NCBI GenBank assembly: GCA_947311845.1
Contig: CAMZMU010000048.1
Coordinates: 22,069,497 to 22,133,496 of the forward strand
Origin: Poa pratensis
Lineage: Eukaryota; Streptophyta; Magnoliopsida; Poales; Poaceae
DNA length: 64,000 nucleotides
Direction: 5' to 3'
The notes beneath the pieces are model-generated. The model did no database searches. It saw only the letters and a list, made by a program, of their open reading frames with translations, and was not told the DNA's origin. The position numbers and the translations under genes were made by a program. Shown here piece by piece: positions 1-11,762 of this stretch. Position 1 is the stretch's first letter, and every line of letters begins with the position of its first letter.

Positions 1-828
1 CGTGAACAATATCCAGCCTTATATAATATTGTCCTTGGGCGTCACAAAAGCGATACTATTGCTACGGTTTTGGAGGTTAATCCACCAAATGTGACGTTCC
101 GAAGAGATCTCGTTGGTCCTAGGTTAGCGGCGTGGCATGAATTGCTACAACGACTAGCATCAGTCAATTTGACGCAAGGGTCCGACGTGTTTCGGTGGAG
201 TTTACACAAATGCGGTAAATTCACAGTGGACAGTATGTATAATGCGTTAATCCAACCTGATGTGCCAGTAGAAAATAATAAGAAAATCTGGTCGATGAAG
301 ATACCACTAAAAAACAAGGTTTTCGCGTGGTACCTTCGTCGAGGGGTTATTCTTACTAAGGACAACCTTGCAAAACGCAATTGGCACGGTAGTAAGAGGT
401 GTGTCTTCTGTCATAAGGACGAGACTATCAACCACTTATTTTTCGAGTGTCAATTCGCCGGTTCTATATGGTCAATCATCCAGATAGGTTCTACTTTATA
501 TCCCCCAAGAAGCATTGCACATATTTTTGGCAGTTGGCTGAATGGGGTTGATGTTAGGTTCAAACAACTTATTAGGGTGGCAGCGCTAGCCGTTATATGG
601 TCGCTTTGGCTATGTAGAAATGACAAGGTTTTCACTGATAAAAATTGTTCTCTCATGCAGGTTATCTACAGGACTACAGCTACACTCCGTTCGTGGTCTC
701 AGTTGCAACGTGTGGGGCATCGAGACCTGTTTATGGAGGTTTGTTCAAGACTGGAGGATACGGCGAGAGACTTTTTATCCCAACATGGATGGCAGCATAA
801 TTTGCGGATCGGGCCACCAGCACCCTAG
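1..828 (+). CDS. LINE ORF2 C-terminus, zf-RVT domain (partial)
   Basis: This is the C-terminal 275 residues of a LINE ORF2 polyprotein (endonuclease plus reverse transcriptase), the enzyme that nicks target DNA and primes reverse transcription. Only the part downstream of the polymerase is present. The visible signature is the reverse-transcriptase zinc-binding domain: a KIWSMKIPLKNKVFAWYL segment followed by a Cys/His cluster (CVFCH then HLFFEC) and a WSIIQ segment. The frame is open from base 1 and has no internal stop, so the start codon lies upstream of the window. No catalytic residues can be assessed. Plant genomes carry many such relics, and I see nothing to suggest host use. Confidence 0.85.
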   Translation, partial: REQYPALYNIVLGRHKSDTIATVLEVNPPNVTFRRDLVGPRLAAWHELLQRLASVNLTQGSDVFRWSLHKCGKFTVDSMYNALIQPDVPVENNKKIWSMKIPLKNKVFAWYLRRGVILTKDNLAKRNWHGSKRCVFCHKDETINHLFFECQFAGSIWSIIQIGSTLYPPRSIAHIFGSWLNGVDVRFKQLIRVAALAVIWSLWLCRNDKVFTDKNCSLMQVIYRTTATLRSWSQLQRVGHRDLFMEVCSRLEDTARDFLSQHGWQHNLRIGPPAP

Positions 829-981
829 GCGTGATTACAATTTCTCATCTGATATGTAATCGCTACCTTTTTATTTTTCGGACTACCGTACTCTTTCGGC
901 TGTGTGCACCTTCGTTGTGCAGAGGCTGGGTGTAATGCTTAAACCTTTTAAGTAATAAAACTCCCTTTATCTAAAAAAAAT
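1..981 (+). mobile_element. 3' part of a LINE (non-LTR retrotransposon)
   Basis: The left edge of the window cuts a LINE. A coding frame open from base 1 ends at a TAG at 826-828. About 145 bp of 3' untranslated sequence follows and ends in a run of eight A at 974-981. The coding part is the C-terminal zinc-binding region typical of plant L1-type ORF2, and the terminal A-run is the usual LINE 3' end. The 5' end and the matching target-site duplication lie outside the window, so the insertion length cannot be judged. Confidence 0.85.
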
Positions 982-1455
982 ATACATAGTGATATCGCTA
1001 TCCTACTCACAGCTGGTATGTTTCATGAATCACAGTTCGGACTTTCTAAACAAGGTTAAATTAAGAGATCTTCCTAAGAGGCGATAGTACCATACACACG
1101 TTTATATGGGTAGTTTAGACATTTTATATCTGCAAATAGGGGTGAATTTGAATTTTACGCACCACATACTTCCGATCAACCGCACGTCCCCTCGACAGAA
1201 CATACATCGCCGGCGGAGGCAAATTGAACCGCATCGAGCCGCTGCCTCCGCAACCGAGAGCATGCACTACAACTTCCTCCTCCAATATCGTTCTACTTAT
1301 CTCCGCTCCTCCAATAATAAAAAAATCACCATATGATAATTTTTATACTAACAGATTATGAGTGAAAAGAAGTCATAATGGAGATTCATGGCAGATCTGA
1401 ACTGACCCACGCAAATTATCTTTTTTCTGCCGAGTGCAACATGCCATTATAATAT
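982..1455. other. Intergenic, nothing recognised
   Basis: Short reading frames only. I see no splice-supported gene, no terminal repeats and no similarity to the other modules in the window. Confidence 0.5.
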
Positions 1456-1699
1456 ATGATTAAATTTCTGGGCTCAGCTGCCGCTCCAACGCTGTCTCGC
1501 TTTTGGGCCGGCTTCAATCGCTACCGCCCGCCGAAGTGGGCCAGGCGGGCGAAGGAGGTTCCTGGGTGTCGGAGGAGGCTAAGGGTGGTCTCCGGAGCCA
1601 ATGTCGGCGACTGTGTGGTGCTGGTGTGCGTCGGTGGAGAATGTCGACACGGGGGTGGAGGGTCAATTTTTTTGCTCCGAGCGGTCACGGCCGAGTATA

Positions 1700-1839
1700 T
1701 TTGAGAGTCGGCCTACGTGAGGAGTAGATTTTTACTCCTCTAAAACTGATAAGGGTTTGGCTAGGTGCGGTTTAACTTCTTAAAACGAAAATTTTACTCC
1801 TCTAACCGATTTCGAGGGATATGCTAGAGATGCCCTTAG
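1700..1839. mobile_element. One-ended PIF/Harbinger (Tourist-like) MITE remnant
   Basis: The sequence ending GCTAGAGATGCCC at 1836, followed by TTA, is the terminal inverted repeat and 3-bp target site typical of PIF/Harbinger elements (GGGCATCTC... read inward on the minus strand). The subterminal stretch repeats a TTTTACTCCTCTAA motif twice (around 1729 and 1794). I could not find the matching left terminus, so the left boundary is a guess and the element is probably truncated or rearranged. Confidence 0.45.
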
Positions 1840-3395
1840 CTTGCCAAATTGGTGGTCCCGGGCAGGGGATGAAGACAACAGAAGAAAAACAACAAACTCT
1901 GTGTATCCATTGATGGAAATTACAACAGTGTCACTTGATACTAACTAGCGCGTAGATTGTCATTCATATTACAACTGTGCTCACTGTGCGTGCTCATAAC
2001 ATTTGGGGATGGTACTCTTTAACACTTGTTTCGGCCATTTGATTGGGATGATGGACGCTTCATATTCGTTTCAGTACCACACAAAGCAGGTGGTCCTATA
2101 TGATGGTCCTGCGAGAAATTCACATCAAATCTTTCGCCGTTGTAGACATAGACGCTCGATCGCTTCGGCAGGACCTGTGTCGATGGTTCCATTCCTCCAT
2201 CTCACTCAATAATCCAGCTCTCCTAGTGGCTAACTACAAGAGAGGAGTGCTAGTTTTCCCCATGCCTCCCACTCCGAAATACCTTCTGTATCCACAGTGA
2301 CTGCTAACACTTACTCAAAGCTTCAACAAGATTGGAAGAAATCTAATTGGATTGGGAATGGCAATTGAAACGCAATGTGTGTAGCTGGCTAGCTTATTTC
2401 TTCTACTACAGTATACTGCTGCTAACAACAGAGAAAAAGACGGGAGTGAGTTCTTTGGACGAGGATGCTTGCTTGGCCGTTAAACTCTAAGCCCCTTGAC
2501 TTTGCTGAGCCCTTTTTGACATGTGTGGTTGCATGATCTGGCCAAGGTTAGTGGTGCTTCTCTCTTCACTTGCACAATGACTTGTCAAGGTCAGCTCTCC
2601 CATATATATATGGACAGAAGAATAAGGGACAACTCCACAAGAGTCGTGAGTGAAATATAATTTGGTGGATGGGATGAAATCAAACGTATTTCGAAAGTAC
2701 ATGGAAAACCTATGTCATGTGCAAAAAATAACGCATGCACTTGTATTGTGAGCATCACATGGAAGTCTGGCATGAAGTTTCCCACAGTTAACCATTTGCA
2801 TACAAGGAACTGTGACAGATTCTAGAAATTCCAGAATGCTTTTGCTCTCCCTCTTTGATGGAAACGTCCTTTAGTTTTTTCTTCAAAAGGCACAATCCTC
2901 AACGTTGCTTCATAACAATATGCATATTCCATTTTCCCCTTGGTGTCAACGCAATGAAGTACTCATGCTTCAAAATTGATGAAACACACAAATTTTGTCT
3001 CATCTCCCTAATTTACGAAGTATATATTAGCTGGTTTTTCTGAAAAAAGAAATATAAAATTAATATCACAAGGTGATACTAATTACACTGCCCTCTGCTG
3101 TCGATAAGAGATAGGAATCACTAAATACATTTTCACTTATTCCTTTATGTGAAATTATAAATATAGATGTACATTTAGAAAATAACAACAACATTCGTGT
3201 TTGGCTACATAGTGCCATTTTTAATGCGTATCGAAGACACCATTTTCTAAACTTAAACACAATTCCGAGAGAAACTCTCCAGGTGGCGGTGAAAAAGTAA
3301 AATCAACCTCCAAGGCTTCTACCTCTGTGTATACTTAGAGGTAACTAGTAGGAAAACCCTTAGTAGCAACATCACATTTGCGAGGTGTGGTAAAA
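1840..3395. other. Intergenic, nothing recognised
   Basis: AT-rich DNA with only small, non-conserved reading frames. There is a TATA-like string near 2602, but no gene model can be built around it. Confidence 0.4.
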
Positions 3396-3399
3396 TCAA

Positions 3400-5000
3400 C
3401 CTCCAAGGCTTCTACCAGTGATTTAACAAAACTATATTTGTTGGCGTGACTACAGCACGGTCGACAATGCCACATTGGTCACGGTGACCCTAGGCACACT
3501 ATTGACTTCCTATCGTGAGTTCATAGTTGTGTGGCCAGGGCCGGTCCTGAGATTTCGGGGGCCCAGGGCAAAATTAGAGCTCGGGCCCCTTAATTCAAAC
3601 ATCGAATAAGTACTATATATATACAAACTTTTACGGCACTAGGTGCATACAAAAATCACAATATCACACAATCAATCAAACATAAATAGGTGTGAACTCA
3701 GTGATGTATCAATATAACTCACCTATCACGTCAACACTGACTGTAATCATGCCATCGCGGTGGCCGGTGGGGACAATGAGGTATATTCTCGGAGATTGGA
3801 ACTCTCCTCTCAGTGTTGATGAATGAGGGGCGGTGAAGTGGCATCCTCAAGGAACATTGTAACGATGCCGCACACACAAGACACATAAGATATAGAGAAT
3901 TAGAGGCTTACCTGTCCATGACCTTTTAGTTTTGTTCGTTATTTGAACTGATATATAAACTAAAATTTTAACTTTTTTGGTGCAAAATTTTTTAGGCCCT
4001 GCAAGAAAGAGATTTAGATTTTTCTAGAGAAAATAGAAAAGGAATTAAAAAACAAAAATGCCTGGAATTTTTTAACAAAGAAATGCCACGACTGTGTGTT
4101 GCAACCCCACCGGTCCCACTTGACTTAATCACCGAGTAGCTCATTTTTTTGAAGTAGGAGAGAACTCACCTCGTATCCAACATTCCAACTAAGGAGTGGA
4201 GCATGTAAAAAAAAACTAAGGAGTGAAGCAGGTAAAAAAAAGGAGGAAAAGGCCCAAACTAACGTAAGAAAAAAGGCCAACATTAAGCCCACTAGGAAGA
4301 TGTAACGATTCGAGCCCTTCCTTGTTCATCTCCTACCAGAACGCACGGAAGAAAACCTCCAACCTGCCTCTCATGAAGCTTGCTTGATCGACGGGGCCCC
4401 TTGGATTCGGGGGCCGGGGCGGTCGCACACCCTGACCCCCTTCAGGGCCGGCCCTGTGTGTGGCTCACCTTGAACAGGTATATCATCCCGTCTCCTCGAC
4501 CACGTATAGAGAGTCTAGTTGACGTCATGTTACACACAGAAAATATAATGTCGAGAAGAATCCCTTAGCTGGTGCTATAAGGGTGTGCATCATGTCTCCC
4601 TTCCCGACGCCACTCGTTCCCAAGGGGGAGCAACGTAAGACACTAAAGGCGCATGGCATGGTCAAAGCCTCAGTAACAAGGCCTAGTTAGTTGGCTAGAA
4701 GTCTGTATATTAAGATTCTTTTCCTACATGTTCTTCCCTCATAGAGATATGGACATATGGTAGGCTGAGTAAGGGAAAAAAAGCTGAACGAGAAGTGATT
4801 CATCTGGTGAGCAGAGCAAACCATATATATATGAGCGGCGATGGAATACAAACGGAGATGATGAGGCTTATTTGTCACTACATGGAGCTGACACGTGAGG
4901 TTAATGTCACGTGATTACCATTGTGGTGGAAGACCGCTATACTCGTACTTCTGTTGCATTATGCCATGTGTGAGAAGAGAACTAGTCGATCTTTGTGGAA
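3400..5000 (+). repeat. Module A: first copy of a three-copy TATA-containing repeat
   Basis: Outside the hAT insertion at 3536-4456, this stretch aligns by eye with 6620-7640 (B) and 11763-12850 (C). Shared landmarks in order are: a 'gacaatgccacattggtcac' type start; 'gatgccactcattcc' with a following AAGG-rich tract; 'catggtcaaagcctcagtaacaaggcc'-like text near 4650; 'tattaagattctttt' near 4707; then a TATA box (4823-4832 here) and 'gagctgacacgtgaggttaatgtca' near 4885. The short ORFs downstream of the TATA are not conserved between copies, so a non-coding transcript or a dead promoter duplication is as likely as a peptide gene. Function unknown. Confidence 0.6.
3536..4456. mobile_element. 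Non-autonomous hAT element with exact 8-bp TSD
   Basis: The element begins CAGGGCCGGTCCTG and ends CAGGGCCGGCCCTG, an imperfect 14-15 bp terminal inverted repeat. It is flanked on both sides by TGTGTGGC (3528-3535 and 4457-4464), the 8-bp target duplication characteristic of hAT transposons. It is 921 bp long and contains no transposase-like frame, so it would depend on a transposase in trans. It sits inside module A, so it is younger than the duplication that made modules A-C. Confidence 0.9.
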
Positions 5001-5536
5001 CAAGCAGTTGTTGGGCCCTATTCGCTTCCGCCAAACTCCTGACCAGGTTGGGACCTTGCCTTGAGAGTGTTGATTTGGTGTTTGCTTGATCATGTTGTCT
5101 TGTCTACTGGCATGGAAATTATCTCGTGGACTCTGGACCGTTCTGGTCAATACTCTCTCAGTTTGACGTCTACAAATCTGTCGTGGGGGCGATGTGGCAC
5201 ATTTTAAAGATGGGCAGCTAAGGTTCCCTCAAGATCAAAATCGTGGCTTCTTGTGCTGGTCAGTCACCTTCGAGTGTGCAGGTGGCTGTCAGCCATGGCC
5301 CCTCGAATGGATCGTGTGTCCTCTGCGGCACGGCTTAGGGCACCATCCATATTTCCATCTCTTGTTTTATGGCGAAGTTTGCTTGGAGCGGTTCTTTGAC
5401 CACTACTTGGGTGTAACTTGTGCCCAACCAACTCCGCGTAATTTTCTACTATTTTATCGGGTTTCTCGGGGTCAACCCGGTAGGCTGTTTGGGTTCGTTT
5501 ATCGCGCAATCTTGATGCCTGTGGCATGTGCCTAAC
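5001..5536. other. Unassigned spacer
   Basis: A 113-codon frame on the plus strand (5194-5535) has no family signature I recognise, and the opposite strand is also open for 95 codons. I treat both as chance frames. This stretch abuts the retroposon target site at 5537. Confidence 0.4.
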
Positions 5537-5554
5537 AAGATGAATATACAAACG

Positions 5555-6400
5555 GAGGTACCTTCATCTAGCGAACGAGTAGGACGTCCAGAAACGAAAG
5601 AAAGAAAGAGAGGCGGAGGCCTAGGGTTTCAACCCTAGCCGTCGCCGCCGGCGCCATCTGCATCTTCATTGTCGACTTCGTCTAAGAATTGACGGGTCCT
5701 CACCTCCTCTAGGTGCCGCTCTGGCACTAGGAGGGGTGGGGACCTCGGACCTGCGCAGGACGCTATACAAAGGTCCTTAATGTTAGAGTTTTGTTTTGGT
5801 TGTTGTCTTCTTCGTCAATGGAGATGGCATCGTCTGCAATAAGTGATTTTCCACGCTTCGTTCGTCGGCGAGATCTCCTTCCCGACTTCAATGGTGGTTT
5901 TGGAAGATTAAGTTTGTCTAGTTATGGTTCTTCAAATCTTGCTTCGCAAGATCAATCTTGGATTGTTTCTCATGGTTGCCGCGAGGAGGTTTGTGCTCGC
6001 ATTATCTATCCCGGCTACTACGTCTTAGGCAATGGTGATTCGTTCTCTCGGCTCCCAACGACGTCGACAAAGTGGCTCGGTTTTTTGTCCCTGGAATATC
6101 AGTGGTGGTGCTCTTGCCGATGTTGCTTGATTAATTTAATGGTTGCGTGCGTGCACAAAGCCTTGGCATTGCGGCTCAAAATTAAAAGGGGAGAACCTTC
6201 GTTGGTATTCACAGGTCTGTGGTTTGGTGTTTTCGGCGTTGTTCTACGGCTACCTTCAGAAAAGTACAAGATTGTGTCATGAAACAAGAAAGGGCTTGAA
6301 GATCTCATAAATTTGCTCGTCTCTTTTAGTATTGTTTTTGTAATCGATATAATCGTGTACTCTTTGTTGGTTTAATATATATGGAAAATTTCAAAAAAAA
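5555..6400 (+). mobile_element. Poly-A retroposon with exact 18-bp TSD
   Basis: An 846-bp insert is flanked by the identical 18-mer AAGATGAATATACAAACG at 5537-5554 and 6401-6418, and it ends in a short A-run directly before the right copy. This is the hallmark of target-primed insertion by LINE machinery. The insert contains no reverse transcriptase. It has a GC-rich 5' part (CTAGGGTTTCAACCCTAG near 5622) and a 163-codon open frame at 5791-6282 whose product I do not recognise. It may be a processed retrocopy of a cellular transcript or a non-autonomous LINE derivative. Confidence 0.85.
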
Positions 6401-6619
6401 AAGATGAATATACAAACGAAAGTGATCAAACACGTGGTTGATGTTTTTTATGTGCGGTACTACAAATGTATACATACATATGGAACAATATTAACAAATG
6501 TTTGTGTCTCACTCCAAACTGCCGTTGATAATTTGTATATAGAACAAGTAGAGCTTGAACAAATTTTTGAGAGGAACCAAAATATATAGTAGAGGTCAGT
6601 CTGGGGAGAAAATAAGACC

Positions 6620-7640
6620 AGCTTACATTTCCACCAGCTTACAAATATATTCGATGGATGGTTTCCGCCCGGCCAACATTGCCACACTGGTTACAAATAG
6701 TGACCTAGGACAAAGTCCAAACTATGCATTTGGTACAATGATTTCGCAGTTGTGTACTTTATTGGATGGTCTAAGACGGGTATAGCATCTTGTCCGATGC
6801 ACTACATGTACATAATATGTTTGATGCCACGTGACAGATGCCAGATCGGAAAGAAAGGCATAGAGACTCGTAAGGGCATGCGCCTGGGTTGTCTTCCAGA
6901 TGCCACTCATTCCAAAGGGGAAGGCTACCTATGTATGATACTAAGGACCCATGACATGGTCGAGGCCTTAGAAACAAGGCCAAGTCAACTGGTTGGAAGT
7001 CGGTCACTTTGGTCTATTAAGATTCTTTTCCAACATGTTTTTTTCTCATAAAGATATGGTAGGGGAGTAAAAGGAAAAAAACTGAAGAAGAAGTGACTCG
7101 GGCAAGCGGAGCAAAATTCTATATATAGGAGACCAAGGAATACAAAGGGAGATATGAGGACCTTTATTTGCCATGAGGAAGAGCTGACACATGAAGTTAA
7201 TGTCATATGGTTACTCATGAGCGCCTGAGTGGCTATTGATTGTCGCGCCACGTGCCTGGTGTGGTGGAAGTCTGCAATACACATGTGTTGTATGTGTATT
7301 CTCGGGTGAGCGTCTCTATCGGTCGACGATTGGACACCTTTCGATCCAGAGCGAGAGGAAAAGGACATTCTTCGGTGATGAATCATGATGTTTCTGGAGT
7401 GTTCCATGCGCACGCGCGGGTGGATAAGTCGTATCCTTCCACCATGATCCCTGATCAGAATGTAATTCTCAACCGAATTGTGATTAATGGAAAATGGATC
7501 AGCTGGGCTGAAAAGATGAAAACAAGCTGACAATGATCCTGCACATTGTGAGTAAAGTTTTCTCTATATCGTCACAAAAAATAATCCACAATATTTGTGG
7601 GTGTATTCCAGGTAGAATGCTATACCCTATTTCAAAATTG
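6620..7640 (+). repeat. Module B: second copy of the A/B/C repeat
   Basis: It aligns with module C over most of its length, including 'gttacaaatagt' near 6690, 'gatgcactacatgtacat' near 6797, 'gatgccactcattcca' near 6900, 'tattaagattctttt' near 7016, and a TATA box (TATATATA at 7120-7127). The 3' block 'gatcctgcacattgtgagtaa' near 7534 corresponds to 'gatcctccacaatgttaataa' in C. A short ATG frame (about 24 codons, from 7154) lies just after the TATA and is not preserved in A or C. Confidence 0.65.
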
Positions 7641-7856
7641 AATTGAGCAACGTTTACTAGAGTCCACTATCGCGCTAGTTCAGAATTTATTACTACACCT
7701 CTGTCCGACCGTACGTATGTAGCAACACCCGCTGCATGTTCACAGGCATTTTATCTAGGTCTTCAAATAAAGGTAGCTCTCATACCGGAGGTTGTCGTGA
7801 TTGGTCCAGAAATGCAGGGTAGACCCGAGAGCGACAAAACGCCACTCCTATGATCT

Positions 7857-7914
7857 TAAACAAATATATTAGCTGGAGGGGTTGCAGCACGACTAAACAT
7901 TGCCAGATTATTAC
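7857..7914 (+). repeat. Detached 5' end of module C
   Basis: This short stretch ('aaatatattagctgg...gcagcacgactaaacattgccagattattac') matches the 5' starts of modules A (near 3430) and B (near 6645) and stops abruptly at 7914. The sequence that should follow it resumes at 11763, which implies that everything between is an insertion. Confidence 0.55.
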
Positions 7915-10900
7915 TAACTATATTAAAGCTGGCCGGATCGGCGGCCTCGCAGCGCCCTGGGCACTGTTTGGTACTGTAGAAATGAACAGTGTTTAACAGT
8001 GCTCGGGTGGGCCCCACCTGCCAGCGTCACGTCGCGCGGTCATTTTGCAAAAAGCGACAAGCGAGCCCAGATTTTGCCCCGCAGACCTTCACTTTTACGA
8101 AGGGAAGGACATAAACGCAATTCGGCGAAATCTCAGGGACCTCCGTGCAAAACGGCCCGCAGACCAGCCCCTCCCCTCTCTCCCGCGCGAGCCCGCGGCC
8201 GGCGGCGCCGCCGGCGCGCATCGCCGTTGCCATGGCCCTCTCCGCTCCAATCGCGACCCACGGCAGGCTCGCGGTCGCCGCCCCTCCCTCCTCCCCCAGC
8301 GCTGCGTGGCGGCACGCCGCATCGGCGGCGGAATCGCCAGCGCCGTGCTGCGGCTTTCTCCGCCGCTTCCGTGCGACGCCGGCGGCGTTCCGGCGAACAA
8401 GAAGCGGCGGCGCCGCCACGTCCGAGCGCGCCGCGTCGAGGCGCATCCGTCGCGCACACGCGCGCGTCGAGGAACGCGCGGACGCGTCGCCGGCGCCGCC
8501 GTGCTCCGCCCTGGCCGCAGTGGCCGCCGATGACGGCTGACGTCAGCACGACGTCATTTGCGGCCCCACGTGTCAGTTTTTTTTTACAGAAAATGTTTAA
8601 ATTTGCAAAATCAATTACTTCAAATCTACCCACTAGAAAAATATGAAAAAAATATCAAAATAATCAGAAGAATACATGCTATCTATTTATGGCAAAATAC
8701 ATTTATTTTTGAATATTTTAATTTGCTAAATAAACCTTTGCAAATTTTAAAATACAGCTCCAAATCAATTCGAACCAAATTCAAAAAAAAATGGAAAACA
8801 AAATAGCCATTCCAAATAGTTTGGGACCTTATCCAAATTATTTCAAATCTAATTTACATCAAGGCAGGTGGGCCCCACTGCCGGACACAAATTCCAGAAA
8901 AAGGAAAACAAATTACAAATTCAGTAGCTTTAAATTTACACACCATGAAAATGCAGAAAAAGAAAAGCAAAATGGAAAAATAAAATAAATGGTGTCTACG
9001 TACGCCATACGATCAAAATTTTAAATTTAAATGTTTCTAAAATTTTAAATAGCCCCCCAAAACTTAACGTTCCGTAAATGTTAGAAGAATTATAATCTGA
9101 ATACCTTCCCAATTTACCGAATTTTTGAAATCCAACCAGCTTTTAAACGTAAACTTTTTTACAATCCCAGTAATTTCCAAATTTGAAGAACTTTCAAATG
9201 CAAGCGCTGCCAAATTTAAAGTATTTCCCCTAATTACACTGAATCAGATTTGATGAATGCTCACAAATTGCATTCTCCCTAATTATATCTCGAGATATTC
9301 GAAATGACAAATTGCTTCTTTTCTTTTACATGTTTTCATTTTTTTTTCTAATCTCTTTTCTTTTTCGTTGCCTTCTTCCATGGTCACCAAGCTTACATAT
9401 TTACTGACAATTCATCTCCTTACAGATTTCACATTTCAATTTGGAGCCATAGTTGATGATTTCAATTGTACTAACATATTTAGAGGTAATATAACTTAAA
9501 ACTCTTTAATTATGTAGTTAAATTTTAAAATGCATGCCTTCATAAATATTTAAAGAAAATGCAAATTCATTTTCTCTAATTACGGAATGAATTTTTAATT
9601 CAACTTAATGCATGCTCACACAATATATTCTCACTGATTGTTGGATTAAATTTGCTATTTAAGAAAAACCTTAAATACATGATATCACCAAAAAGATTAA
9701 TATTTAGAAACGATACTATAAATGAACTTCTTACAATTATGCAGCTGAATCTAATAACTGTTCATATTGAACTAACCTTTCTGTAGTTTGACAGTTAAAT
9801 TTACATAGATGAACAAACATACCACACAATTCGCAACAAAAAATAATTGCTGACTACTTATGACATACAATCCAATTTCAAATATGACTATTTAGAAACT
9901 ACAATGCATTTTTTAGATGCGCACATTTCCAAAACTGAAATTTACCACGCGAGCACGACGTATGCCGCGGGGAGAAAATCAAAACTATCGCAACAATACA
10001 AATTTCGAAGTATAAACACTTTTTTTTAACAGTAAACTTTATTTGCATTCCCAATGTTTTTTAAACAGTAAACTTTACTTGCATTCCCAAATTTTCGTGA
10101 TCGATTAGTTAACATGGTGGTCAACCGTATTATGAAAAGCAGGAAAAAAATCATTGGGTTGCTAAATTCTGTATCAATCCATGAAAAAACAAAGGATACG
10201 ACAACGAAAAAGATCCTCTTTAACCTGAATTCTGATTAATTGGATATCCCGCATGAGGAATTGAAGAAAGACGCAGCGTATTATTCCAGGGAGTCTTCAA
10301 AAGGGTTTAGAGCATGACATCAGTTGTTGACCCACAACTCAGAATTCTTTTTTTCCAGCAACAATTCCAGAAATTTGTAGAATTTCGGCAAGTGGGCCTA
10401 CTTTAGAGTTTAGGGTTTGAATGTTTGAAATTCGAAGTTTTTCACGAACTAAACAAAAAAAACGACGACTATTTACATCATTTGATGAAGGTTCAGGTTT
10501 AAAATTGTTAAGATTTCCAATGCCTTCCAACACTTACCATTTAAAAACCACTAAAAAATCACATACGAACAACTTCTAACAATTTAGAAATTCAAACAAT
10601 TTGTAAATGTAAACTTCTCCTTTCTAATGTCGATACATTTAAATCCAAACAAATTTTGAATGCGCACAGCTTCAAATTCAAATTTCTCCTACCCGGTGTT
10701 CAGAAATATCACAAACATATCAACATTGACACCAAAAAATAAACATTAACTATTTATGCCATATGATCAGATTTCTAATTTGGAAACTTCAAAATTTTCA
10801 ACGGCTTCCAGATCTGAACATTTGAAGAACCAAAAAAAAACATACGAACAGCTACCCACTTTCACCAATTTTTGAGATTCAAACAAAGTATAAATCAAAC

Positions 10901-11762
10901 CTCTGAATATATCCGTTGGAAAAATACAAATAATATATCAAAACAATCAGAAAAATACATACAAGCTACTTGTGGTAAAGATTTTTTTTGGAATATTCAA
11001 ATATTGTCACCATTTAGAGGTAATTCAAATGCATCTTTCCTAAAATGAATTAAATATTGCTGCTGAAATACAAACATATTCGACCATTTTGACCTACTAA
11101 ATATTTGAACATTACACAAAATGTATAAAAAATGCTCACGAAAAATGCCACCTGTTCAAATATTGTCACCATTTAGAGGTAATTCAAATGCATCTTTCCT
11201 AAAATGAATTAAATATTGTCGCCGAAATTCAAACATATTCGTCCATTTCGAGCTACCAAATATTTGAATATTACAGAAAATGTATCAAAAATGCTCACAA
11301 AAATTGCTACCTGTTCATACCAACATAAAAAATATGTTTGCAAATACCAATTTGGCCAACATTTGTGCGAATATTCCGATATTATACCGATATTCCATAT
11401 AATATATCGAAAAGACTAAATAAAAAACTCTACATATTTACAACAAAATACAAATATACGTGAATATTTCAATTTGGCCAATATTTCACACCATACAACT
11501 AAACTTTCCCCAAATGTGGATTCACGTTCAAATGGATTTCTCTGAGTTCAATTAAATATTGACGTCGAAATACAAACATGTTTGAACATTTCAATCTGCT
11601 AAAAATTTGAAAATTCTACAAAATACTTCAAAAAATCTAAAAAAAAAATGCTGCCTACCCATAACAAAATAAAAACCTGCTTGAACATTCCAATTTTGCC
11701 AACATTTTGTTTAACAGAAAAAATATTGTACAAAAAAAATATTCACCAAGGGCGTGACGTAG
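7915..11762. mobile_element. Inferred ~3.85 kb insertion of unknown class
   Basis: By comparison with module B, the module is interrupted here. The left flank ends ...ATTATTAC and the right flank resumes TTACAAATAG, so TTAC could be a 4-bp duplication. The insert has two parts. The first (7930-8560) is very GC-rich and holds overlapping frames on both strands, including an ATG in good context at 8232 followed by about 100 Ala/Arg/Ser-rich codons. The second (8570-11762) is about 3.2 kb of strongly AT-rich DNA with many AAATTT/CAAATTC motifs and no coding frame. I see no terminal inverted repeats, primer site or transposase, so the class is unknown. Confidence 0.4.
10996..11313 (+). repeat. 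159-bp tandem duplication in AT-rich DNA
   Basis: The unit beginning TTCAAATATTGTCACCATTT at 10996 is repeated from 11155. The two copies stay alignable through 'tttcctaaaatgaattaaatattg' and 'aaaatgctcac'. A third, more diverged copy can be followed around 11525-11660. The period of the two clear units is 159 bp. Confidence 0.75.

Noticed and set aside
5194..5551. 113-codon plus and 95-codon minus frames
   Set aside because: Both strands are open, neither shows a family motif or splice context, and codon use is unremarkable.
8027..8646. Several long overlapping frames on both strands
   Set aside because: They overlap in four or more frames in very GC-rich DNA and are dominated by Ala, Arg, Pro and Ser with no domain. 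Stop codons are simply rare in such composition.
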